The notes below the pieces were generated by a model, which did not search any database, was not told where the DNA came from, and was given only the letters and a program-made list of their open reading frames with translations. Both the position numbers and the translations under genes were made by a program. From positions 19,530,001 through 19,594,000 of the forward strand of contig WHVY01000001.1 of assembly GCA_022266195.1 (NCBI GenBank): 64,000 bases of DNA. The letters run 5' to 3'. Below are positions 26,259 through 38,500 of the stretch, one piece after another (positions within the stretch are counted from its first letter, which is position 1; every line of letters starts with the position of its first letter). The stretch is from Tetranychus cinnabarinus. Taxonomy: Eukaryota > Arthropoda > Arachnida > Trombidiformes > Tetranychidae.

Positions 26259-26586
26259 ATGATTGATTCATTGAATAATATGGATTACAAGGAAAAACTG
26301 TGCGATCATATTTCAACTGAATCAACATCAATTGTTTCACCTGGTTTGGTCAACAATGCACGTGAAAATGTAGACAATAATGGCAATTGTGAAAGTGAAT
26401 TACGAAAAGGTGAAGGAAACGATAAATTTTCAAGTGAAATGAAAACTCAAGTTTCCGAAGATTCAAGTGTAAACAGCATATCAAATGAAACCAAAGACCT
26501 TCTCATAACCATGAAAATATTTTGCAAAGCATTTCCATTTCATTTTATCTGTGATTCAAATTTACAAATTGTCCAATTAGGTGAAG
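26259..26586 (+). CDS. Alpha cyclase exon 1: leader and start of PAS-like domain
   Basis: The ATG at 26259 is the first after the in-frame stop at 26214-26216. The exon ends GGTGAAG|GTAAGT in phase 1. Residues 1-80 are low in hydrophobics and rich in Ser, Asn, Glu and Lys. Then comes FCKAFPFHFICDSNLQIVQL, the highly conserved opening of the H-NOX-associated PAS domain. An H-NOX-like sequence is absent from the exon. The true start could lie in an unseen upstream exon if a cryptic internal acceptor is used, but no strong one is visible. Confidence 0.75.
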
Positions 26587-29500
26587 GTAAGTCAAACGAT
26601 GTTAACCAATAGATCGATGAATGTTCATTTTCTGTGAAAACTCATTTTCAAACTTCTAACGAAATTGTAATTGATACTTTAACTCAAACCAACAAGTCAT
26701 CACTTTACAAATGTTTTTGGTTTTATACAAATTCCAATGCAAAGGAATGGAGCGAGTTTGACCAAATGAATGTCGATCTGTTTCTATTTTAGCAAATGAT
26801 TTGAGTAGCAAAAATTGTTAGTTTCACATCGAGTTGAGTATAGAAATTAAGATTTGAAATATTCGAAACTTTTCAACGAATGTCGTTCTGTTCGAGTTTG
26901 AACTGACTCTTTTTATGAGAATAAGTTGCTGGGAGTGAAAAATCGAAGAAGAGAAAAAATGAAAAAATGAAAAGAAAAGAATTGAGTGAAACATTTGATA
27001 TGAAATGTTGTTGGTCAAAAGACTTTTGAAAAGACAAGGAAAGTGAAATGGCCTGAAGGATGAGTCCACATATTGCTTTCAAATCTCTTAAATCCTTGCG
27101 TAAAGGATTACATTAGAGAAGAGATTAGCAAAGCAAATTTATGATGAGTTCATTGAAACTAAAAGATACTTTACCGAATAGACGAGATTTTTATACATTT
27201 TCAAAGCTAAATTGTGATTTTTGTTGAACTTTTTTTCAGTTTCAATATCAGATCAAAGCTCTTAAAAATTGATCGGTGAGGTTGTTCAGTTTACTCATTG
27301 ATTTCCCTCGTAAAGGAACATTGATTTTTTGTACTTTTATAAACACTTGTGACTTTCAGTAGCAAATCAGTTTGCTCTTGAACTCTCGGTGATTCAAGTT
27401 GGTCTAAGATTCAGCGAATTTTTAAATTTCTTTTCTTTTCCGAGAAACAATGATTTGCATTTACGAATTGCGTCGAAAACAAGAGCAAGTTTCTCAAACT
27501 AACATCAAAAACCGATTGATTAGTTACTCTTGCTGCTGTATTCCAATCAATCTTCATCTGAACGTGAAAAGGAAAGAAACAAGTTTCACCTTTTCGAGCA
27601 ATAATTATCATTATTGATTATTTTCATTCATCCAACCTTTCAAGGTATCAATTTGGTTGTCACTTTTTGCTTCCTCATCATCATCTTCATGATATGATGG
27701 AAAGAGAGAGAGAAAAAAGCTTTCAAATGGTGATATTGTTGGAGGAGGAAAAGAGTAAATAATATTGAGTAAAGATGAAAAAAGAAGAGAAGAGAAGAGA
27801 AAAGATTATTGATGAATGTTATAAAGGTAAAAGTGTTGAATATCTTCTCTTCTCCTTTTGGAATACATGGAATGTTCAAAGAACGACGCAAATTTGGTCG
27901 ACTTGAGAATGAGATTAATCCATATTCATGAAATGATCCAGAGAGTTTTGGAAAGAAATTTTCCATGAATGTGAGGCAAAGAATGAAAAAGAAGAAGAAA
28001 AATGTCAACTTAAAAGTGAATCTATTTGATAAATCTTTTGAAATGATGAAAAACAGAAGTAAAAAGATGATGAATAAACTTGAATAGATAAAGAAATGAG
28101 CGAATAAAATCATCTACTTGGACTGATTTATAATATGCATAAACTTATCCATTAACGGTAAAAGTAAATCCTGTTTGCAATATCAAGTCTTCGAGAAGAA
28201 GTTTTTTTTTCTCTTTTCACTTTTTTTTCTTCGCTCAGAATATTTTCCGATGAGAATGAATTTTCTTGATAATCATGATGATCATGTAACAGAAGCAGTT
28301 TAACCCATTTTATGCTAATTTTGCTTCTTTTTGCACTTGCATTCACCTTAATCACTTTTTTACTCACCAGATGATATTAAATGCTATTATTATGGATATC
28401 TTTTATCATCAATTATCATCATCATTCTGATAATCTAATATTACTTGATAATCTTTTAATGATTCTCATCATGAACAATTAACCTTCTTTTTGCGTCTTT
28501 CCTTTTCCTTTGCCTTCGATATTATTATCATTAATCAATTTTTGAAATGAGCGATCATTAGTCTGATAACATTTCAAATTCATTTTCATCTCTAATCAAT
28601 TCACATTTTGATGCCAATATTGTTTCGATGTTCATTTGATAGGGCAACTTGTTTGTCAACGATATTCAATAAAACTTGTTGAATGATTGTCTTTTTATCG
28701 TTCATATGCACATCGCGCCCATTCAATGGTTAACCCTCGTATTGAATTTGAGGCAAGCTCTGTGAATATGCACAGTTTGATGGTTTAAGATGGGTCTAGA
28801 ACTGGTACTCGCATCGTTACTTCTTTGATGAACGGGTTAGGTTAGGTTCGAGATATTTGATTCCAAGATTTCCTGTCGATCAAGAGGTTTGGTTATTGCT
28901 GGATTGAGCTCCTGCTCTCACTGCTATGAGCTTGTTATAGTTGGATGAGCAATTCGCTGATCGATGTCTGGCATTGCCGGCACAATCGTGTGAGGAGATT
29001 CATCAAACTTTGTTGGATACATAATATTATTACTATTGTCACCTCAACGGATTGTTCGTTGAAGAGTGAAAAAGTCTGTAAAGAGAAACCACTGATCACT
29101 CATCAGATTTCCCCAGATAAGAAAATCATTGTCATTATATAATATGATAAAAGGAGTCAAGAGTCGGATATCAGGGAAATAGAGTCGAATAAAATTATTC
29201 ATTTGATCTTCATTTTTGTCTTCTTTTGTTGTTCGTCTTTTGAGGCACAATATTCATGATAATTATGGTAACTGTCTGTGTATATTTACATAGGTTAAGA
29301 GCCAAGAGCCGGAAAAGGAAAAGAAATGAACAAAAAGTTGTGTAAAAGTAACTGAATATCACTTTGAGGTTCAATAAGCTTTTGTAAGATTATCATTCTC
29401 TTTGTTGTATTCACAGATTATAACAAGAAAGTGATACAATAAGGATAGTCATGGGTGAACCATTGAAGATCAACTCACCAGTCACTCGTTCAACTAATAG

Positions 29501-32500
29501 ATGCCGTATTTTCAATGAGATAAATATGGTTCCAGACAAATATTGGTCATGTAAAAATTTGATATTTCTGAGTCCCACTAAAGTTTAGTTAAAAGTATTA
29601 CGAAATTCATCCTTCGAAAAGTCTTTCAAAATGAATGGTCAATTGATACAATATTAATAACATTTACCTTTTGAAATTGAACAACTTATAGTTGCTCTTT
29701 ATGCTCGCCTATGAGAAATTTGTTTCTTCTCACAGTCAGTGTAAAAACTATGAATGATTGAACCATTTTGAGACCCTTAACATGACACTGATAAAGGAAA
29801 CAAGTTTGAAAATGAATGAGAAGAAAATCAATCAACTGAACGTAGACTGATCCAATTCATATGAGGTGTATTATATTGGATTGTTAAAAGTTATTTCTGT
29901 CTTGTGTCCATTGTCCCTATAACACAACTGAATAATCATGTAACTCTGCAAAAAAGGAAAAGTTGTCTTGTTTTTTGGTAACTTTTTTATTTTCCGTTGA
30001 TTGACAGATTCCTTGAGTTTCCCTAATGCAATTGATTACAAGCATTTTTGAAGCAACAAATTGTAATCACTCTATAAATGATGAAAAAAGGAAAGTCTCA
30101 AAGACCATCAAACAGTTTGCTGAACAAGTCAATTAATTTAATTGGAACAAGAAGAAAACGATAAAATGGAATCTTGCAAATTCGATGAAATGAACGAATA
30201 AAACTCGACAATATCGAGTAAACATATTCTTAATGAATTATGCAGAGTTTGATCGTTGCGTCTCAAGAAAATTTCAAGTCTGATTCGACTTGAAGAACTT
30301 TTGGAAATTGGAAAAGTTGAACTTTACTCTTTCAATGTGTGAATATGGACGAAATGGGATGAAATATTAATTGATTGGATAATGTTGGGTGACTTTTAAT
30401 GTTGATCAGAAGCGAGATAAATGTTTTCCTGGGAATGAATTGGTGAATGAAATGGTGAGAAGAGATGATGATGAAGGAATGGATGATGATCCGTGAAATC
30501 AGATAAAGAATCAAGCATCAGGCTGGCTGATCATTTCTTGTTGCAAGCCTTTCATTCGTTTCATTTCCATTCAATCCTTTCCCTTTATCATCATTATCAT
30601 TCCTTTTCTACTTTTATCTTTTGTCTTTTCAATTCTTCCATTTCTTACCTAATAATCTCAAGTCACCAAGGAAAAGAAGCTTTGTCAATCTGATTGATTC
30701 CAAGTGTTTTTCCAATTCCAACTTCAGACTCTTCCATCATGTAATACCTTGAACAACCTTTCAACCTTGCACACTTTTCCCATGAAAACAACAGTAAATT
30801 CATTTTCCATCACAAGATTAGTTCTTAATTAACCCAACTTTTTGTAATCCTTTACCTTCTCCTTCAGTCTCGTCCATCTTGAACATTGCGTTTCAGGATA
30901 ATATGCAAATTGAAGTGACTCGTTCAGATGATTGTTAAAGATGATTGATGCGATTAGCTTGAAGAGATAATGAATGATTGGAAAAGGTTGAATAAAAAGT
31001 CTAATCAGAGGTATAATTGAGATGACTTGATTAACGAAAATATTGAAAAGAATCATGAAAAGGCGAATCTTTTTCATATCAATTGAATAACTTCGTTATA
31101 AACTCCAAGTTGAACTTTCCATTCAAAGCCAGACTCAAGATTAATTACATTAAATTACTGATTAAATTTTGATTTAGATTCAATCAGACTTTCAGCTTTA
31201 CAAAATTCTTGTTTCGAAAAGAACTTTTAATCTGAAGATTCAATCATAAAAGTTTACCTCAAAATGAACATTCCGATTATCAAAGCTCAAAATTAGTCTC
31301 ATTATTCAACAATGATGAGTAGCTTGAAGTTCATTTGTGTGACAGAAAATTTATCAGTTTCTCCACAACAGTCATGCTTTCAGTTGATGGAAACTCAGGA
31401 CTGAGAAATTTGTCATGCAATGAAACAAACTGAAACATCAAATGCAACTGGATAAAAATTAGAATTTTTGGTTTTTCTTTTTTTCCAAAAATTGTTCAGT
31501 TATAAAAGCTAATTTCGAGCTTTCATTCGATAAAAATTGCCATGAAAACTGTGAAGAATAATTTTCTTTCTCTTTCTATTCAGGTTTACTTCGAATATTT
31601 GGAGGTGGAAATCGAGCCTATGGAACTCATATTTCAAGCTATTTTAGCTTCCAAAAGCCTGAAATTAATCAAGTCAATTATCAATCTTTGGTTACACTGG
31701 CCAACATACCATTTATCATTAAAGTTTTAGACCCAGAACCGGAAGCAAAGCCAAAGGTAAACAGAATGAACCAGAAAATATGAATAAACTGAGCAAATTT
31801 GATATCAATTTTTGCAAGTTTACACTTTTACTTTTCATCATTAGATTCGTCAATTTTTAGGGTTGAATGTTGGAGAAGAGAGAAAAAAATCAACTTTTTT
31901 TTCTCTCTTTATTCAATACCATTCAGTTGTCGATTAAAATTGGGTGAAAAAAGTATCGAACGTGATTTTGATGGGAAAAAATGTCTTCAATATAAAGTTA
32001 AAAATAACTTGAAGGTTGCATTTTTTTCATGTTATTTTTTGCTCTCCTTGTATCACACAGTTTCCATCAAAACATTTTCATTTATTATTATCATGTTTTA
32101 CATGATAAAAGGTGAATGTAATTTCATTTTCAGTCGACCTTTTTTTATCCCAATCTCTTGTATTTCATCACTTATTGACTTTGGGTGAACATTTTGAAAA
32201 GGCAAGTCACGAGTTGAGTTATTCATTGCTGTAAATAACGAATTTAGATTGAAAAAAATTACAACGAATCAATGAAAGGAAATTAAGAGGAAAACGTACA
32301 AAATGGCAAGTTTAATTGAAACAAAGATGAATTTTGAAACGTTTTTTTCGAATTTTCACTTTTCTCTTTTTGCAGAATCTTGAACTTAAAGGTCAGATAA
32401 TAACTTGTCCCGAGTCGTTTTGTCTTCTTTTTTTGGGTTCACCGGTTGTTGATGGACTAGAGTCTTTGACCAGCCGAGGTCTCTACTTGTCAGATATTCC

Positions 32501-35500
32501 CATTCACGATGCAACTCGAGACATTATTTTGGTTGAGGAACAGTCTCGAGCTCAGGAGAGTTTAAAGCGACGAATGGATAAACTTCGGGAATCGATTCAG
32601 CAAGCCAATGAAGCTGTTGCCATGGAAAGAAAGAAAAATGTTGATCTATTGAATCTCATTTTCCCCGCTCAAGTGGCTAAAAAGTTGTGGCTTTCAGAGC
32701 AGGTTGAGGCTCAACAGTATGATGATGTTACGATGCTCTTTTCCGATATTGTTGGGTTCACTGCCATATGTTCAAATGCAACTCCAATGATGGTCATCAA
32801 CATGTTAAATGCTCTTTACACTCAATTTGACAGTTTTTGCGGTGAAATTGATGTTTACAAGGTAATTACTATTTACATTGACTTTTCATCCATCATTTAA
32901 GCTTGATAGAGAATTGAATAGTTGAAACTTTAATCAAACTCGATAAGCATGAAGAGTCAACCAATTATTGACAGATTCATGATTCTATGCTAATCATGAA
33001 CCTCGTAAGCTAAATGAACTTTTTCTTTTAAAAATGAATAATTTTACCATTACTTTGAAAATTCAGTGACAAACTTAGATTCTAAATTATCCATACAAAG
33101 TCGAAAAATATAAACTCAGAATTTCCTGAAACTGTTAGTAGAACAATTTATTTATCATTGACGTATTCAAAATGTAATTGGAAATCCAATGATATGAATT
33201 TTGAACTTTACAGCAATCTTTTGAAAGGTAGATTGCACTATTTCCAATAAGGCCGAATTCAGTTAGCTCTTCAGAAGATTGATTCAGCATTTCAAATCGG
33301 AATAATTAGCGCTCGGAAGGCAGCCAGACAGAATGTGCTAAATATAAATATGACAGGTACAGTTGAACAGGCTTTGATCACAGGAATAATTTCAATTATA
33401 GCACATAGCGCTATTGATAGGGCAAATTTCCATGTCAACAGACCGAGTATCTTTTTTGTTGTAAATTTAGTGATTCCTTAGATTTTTGGGTTTAGTTTTG
33501 AGTCGTTGAGGGTAAAAATCCCTGACGTACAGTTGGGGACCTTCCCTTGTCAGCTTACAAGTGAAGTGTTAATCACCGAATTTAATGAAACCTATCTCAT
33601 CGTGTAGAGAACAAGTGTGATGCCTTTTTCATACCTAAAGCTTATTTCCGGTACAATGAGCGATCAAAGTTCGAAAAATGTTGATGCAAGAGGGATTTTT
33701 GAATTTTGATTGCCAACGAATGACTAAGTGAAATGAGCTCAAACTTGGTATAGGATAGTTAAATTTAGTTAAATTAGTATTCAATTAAATACTAGGTACA
33801 ATTGACGAGCCACCAGTTACATTCATTTTTCAATTTACCACTTCAGAGTCAAAATAGTAAATCCCTTCAATAATCCGTAAGTTGAAACAGAGTTTGTTTT
33901 GCCCTTCTTACCATTGTTGAGAATAAGAAATGTGTTTGCCAAGACAGAGAAATAGACATAAGGAAGAAAGAGAAGAATAATTTGTACCATTTCTCTTTCT
34001 CATTTCAAACACTTACTCTGTAATTTTTGTATATTGCATATAAAATTTTCAAGGTCATCGGAGGTCATTTTCGGAAATCTGACCTTCCATCTTTAGAGTG
34101 AAGGTCATTTGAAATTTCAAAAAGATCTTCACTATATCACACATTAAATAAGCATTTCACTACTTTTTTAAACAAATGATTTTAACTTGAGCTTGGGCGA
34201 ACTCTGCCCTTCACTTTCATTTCCATGATAATCCATGATCCAAATGAGTAAAGGCGCAACTGTCCATTTTCCAAGTACCTTGATTCAAATAATTTATCCA
34301 ACAACTTCGAATGACTTTATTCGATTTTTCTGTTTTTCGATTTTCTTGATGAATCATTTCATCTATTTTCAAACTAATTGCCGTCTGTTTTTTCGTTGCA
34401 TAATTTAACAAGTTCAAATCAATTGCACTAACGATTCTCATTTTATCTGGAAGCAGAAGTTTTGCATTAATCAAAATAAAATTCCCTTTTCTCTGATTAT
34501 TTTCTTCGATTTGAGGAAATAAAATTCGTGGCTGAACAATTTTCCCTACCAAACAGTCATTTCATGGTAAACATTTTCTAACGATTTTTTGTTTCCAAAA
34601 TAATTGAGATTTCAAATTGATTCATTCATCAACAACTTGAATAGATTTCTTTATTTTTACAATTTCCTTTCCAACTTTACTTTAATAATATCCTTGAGCA
34701 TTCTTTAAGTTATCAAAAGTAAATGATTCAAAATGATTAACATTTCCAGAATGGAAAACAATTTCAATTGGAACAACTTTTTTGCATGACAAATAGACTG
34801 AGAAAAGCCTCAAGCTTAAACAAATTCAACTTGAGCAAATGGAAACCTCATCAATCATAATTTAAAGAATTCGACTGATAATTGAAATTCGCCAATATAA
34901 TTACACTCTACTCAAATTGAAATGCCGAGAAGAAATTCAAGCCAATGATGAAAATTTTCGAAAAAATGGAAAAGTCGAAAATGAATCTTTTGCTTGGCGC
35001 AACCTGATTCAATTTCAACTGAAACAAGTTGAGTGTGATTTTGCAAGTGAAATCTTGTTCAGCAATTAGGTGAGAAAAGGTTGATTTGAAATGGAAAACA
35101 TTTTATTGAATAAAACATGGAAAAGCAAAATTTTGCAATGAAATGTTGTTATCCAGATTATTGTTATCATTTTATGCTTGATACTCCCTGAGGGTGAAGG
35201 GAATGATAGGAAGAAATCGTTTTCATTCAATGATGGAATGTCTTTGGAATGGAGTGAGAAAATATTTACCTTTTTTCATTTCTCTTTCGGCAAACAAACA
35301 ACAAATCTTTGTCTTCATCTAAACTCACAATTGTCTTCATTTTGAATCATTTCCAGATGCAAGAGCAAAACAAGACAGAAAACAAGAAAAGTTCACAATT
35401 TCTCAGTAGATAAACTTTCAAGTTATCATTTTTTATTTTTCAGTTTTTTCTTTGTTTTTTTGCTTCCCTTCAAACTCCATTTTTTGTTTCTTTCCTTCCC

Positions 35501-38500
35501 TCAAGTCAAATGGTAACAATAATGTTGAACAAGAAAAAAATCAAAGGTACAAAACGAAGCGAAAAGAAGAGAAAAATTTTTGTCGATTTTTTCCTCCGCC
35601 TTCTTGTTCAGGTGAATGAATGTTGAAACTAAATGTTTCACATGGCCTTTTCCATGGAATGTAAACCAATTATTATTGATCTTCTTTACCTTTACCATGA
35701 TAATCTCATTGGGTCAGGTTTTTTTCTGGTAAAAATGATGGACATTTCAAATGGATAACCTTGATTATTGGGAAAAAAACTATTGGTAAATAGAGTTTAC
35801 TTTGATTCTATTTATTTCAATTACAATTTTGATTCTTTTCCCTCTCATTTTTACTCTCTCTCTCTCTTGGTTGAACCTTGTGAATTGGTCAGTCTTTTCA
35901 ATGGTCAACTGGTCAAGCAAACCTCTATGGACTTGCCAGTCAGTTAACTTGACCATCAAGAAACATGACAATTTTTGCGCACAAAATGAAAAAAAAAGAT
36001 TAGTCAACATTTAATTAACCTAATTGTCTCAATCGCTTTATTTTTTCACTTTACTTCTCACCTGAGGTCAATTTCATGGGTTGTGTGAAAACAACTCAAT
36101 GTTTTGCTCATCTTTTTTAACTTGGATTCATCAACTCCCAGCACTTAAGGATAACAGCTATTTCCAGCTTTTCTTTCAATTGAATTTTCATTAACTTTTC
36201 AGACTATTTTTCCCATTTTCTAACTCTTCTCCGCAAATTAAATCTTGTGGTACATGCAAACTAAAGAGATCGTAAAATCCCTCCTTAAAGTTTAAACGCA
36301 GAATCGTTTGGCTCTTTGCGTTTTTTTGCATTAATTTATATTCAAGCCTAAGTATCAATGTCTGCTTCCACAATTACATAAATTGTGTTTGAATTTTTGA
36401 ATCAACTACTAGCTCAGTGGTTAAAGAATTGGCAAAGTTTGCAAAATATTTTAATGGGATCGAGTCCACTTTGGGGAATTGTTGATGTCAATGAATCAAT
36501 GAGCATATAATGTACCTAAATTAAATTCAATTCAATTGGTACTTAAATTTCACGTAAAATCTGACCATTTACCTTCTGCGCTAATGTTTCAGCTGGTGTC
36601 AATTGGTTTTTCAGTTCTTAAACACTGATCGGCATTTCAGTCCTTGTCTGGAAGAGTCGATGTCTTTTCAATGATTCATGTCATCGACTTACATGAATCA
36701 TTGAAAAGATTGTGAGTGTGAGTTTTCTCGTGTTGAGTCAAATTAAGCCGTAAGCTCCATTCGCGGTTTACCCTTCCGTCGATTCCTTAAGTTTCTATTC
36801 TTCAGGAAGCTTCCATTCGGGTCATGAAATTAGTTACTCAGAATGATGACTGGTTGGCATCGTTTATGGCAAGAATTAGGGCGGTATCTGGTCGCCTTCA
36901 AACTTTCGTTCTTGATTAATGAAAACATTCTTGCCAGATGCTTTCGCTGTAGTTTGTCTTGCGACGGTCCAAGAATTTCACCTCTGTGCCGCAATATAAA
37001 TTGCATGTATCCTGATGAAGCACAAGGTATTTGCTTGTGCTTCAAGGTGTAGTTGATGCTTGTTTCAAGTTGATAACTTATGACTTTCAAAGTTATGGCA
37101 TGATTGAAAACCAAGTGTTGTCAATGAATGTGCAGTTCCGAGCTGTTCTGCTACAGATCACACTCAAAGCGCGCTCCTATCTTGTACCTTGATAGCTTTG
37201 AAATGTGTGATTGAGACGCGATTGGAGCCTAATTGGCTGCAAATGCTTGCATAAACCTGATACAATATTCATTGATTGAAACAACACATTTTTTTCCCTG
37301 TTGATGAAAAAACAGTTCAAACAAGTGGAAGCTTGATGCATAACTTGCTGCTTTCTCATCAATCTTCATTTTTTCCTTTATCGTCATCATTTTCATCCTC
37401 ATAAGCATCATTCAGCTCAACATTTTTTCCTCTCTTTTCCTATTCTCATTCTGCTCATTCCATTGCCAATAAGTAGTTTCGTCAGTTCAAATAAATTGAA
37501 TAACCTGATATTACGATAAAAGATGCCAAACATTCCTTGTGAGATGGAAAGAAGGAGAGGAAAAAAAACAAAAAAGTTCTCATCATAAACCTCTTTTGGG
37601 CCATTATTATCATCTCAAGTTGATCGAAGCTTAAATTTTGATCATCAGTCAGTCAGTCAATAAGTTGACATATTTTCATCTCCAAGAATCACTCAACTTA
37701 TTGACCTTATACTTGCCATTAACTGGTCAAGAACAATCAGCCAATAAGGAGGAGAGAAAAAATGTGTGATATAAATAGAAAGGAAAAAAATTCCAAAAAT
37801 TTTCGTCTTTCATTGAGATGATGAATAATGAAGACTAGTTTATTGGAACAAAACTGCAAGGAACCTTTACTTCGACCAAACTTGCTCGAGGCAGCAAAAT
37901 GAGTTGACCAATTGACCTGCAAGTTATACAAACCAATGCAAGTTACGCGTTCAACTGGAAAGATAATAAAATTGAGTAAAACTTGTAACGAAAAAAAAAT
38001 AGCAAATTATTTTGTATCGAATTTGAAATTTTGCTTTTCTCAAAACGAAACATCTTCTCATCAATTAACCATTTATTTATATTAAATGTATCGAAATCTG
38101 GAACTAAAATCAAAATGAAAAAGGTTGACTTTGAAAGGGTAATGATAATGTGTTAATAAATTATACTTTTCTTGTTTATCAAAATGAAATATTCATTGAG
38201 ATGAAATGAAACATCAACTTTTATCTACTTTTATTGAAAAACTAAGCTTTTCAATTTAAACTTTACTTCTCGTCACGTAGTGATGTGCATCACTGGATGA
38301 AACATTCATGATCAACTTTTAAAATTACATTATATTGTCTCGCATTGCGTCTAAAATCAGATTATCTTTATAATAATTTAAGTTTTGCATATTATATCAT
38401 TTAATTTCCCATTCAGCTAATCACTAAATTCAACTTGTTTCCCTAATACTTTTCAATTCTTAAATTAAAATTTAGCAAAGAAGGTAAATTATGTATGGAA

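Noticed and set aside
27640..28113. 157-codon minus-strand open frame in the first alpha intron
   Set aside because: It is the reverse of a polypurine tract and is almost all Phe, Leu, Ile and Ser. There is no motif or splice context, and it lies inside a confirmed intron.
31799..32188. 129-codon plus-strand frame between alpha exons 2 and 3
   Set aside because: Exons 2 and 3 join in phase 0 and match the family without it. Its composition is Phe/Ser-rich chance sequence.
34217..34552. 111-codon minus-strand frame in the third alpha intron
   Set aside because: It begins at TTG, not ATG, and has no recognised motif. Composition is somewhat better than average, but nothing else supports it.
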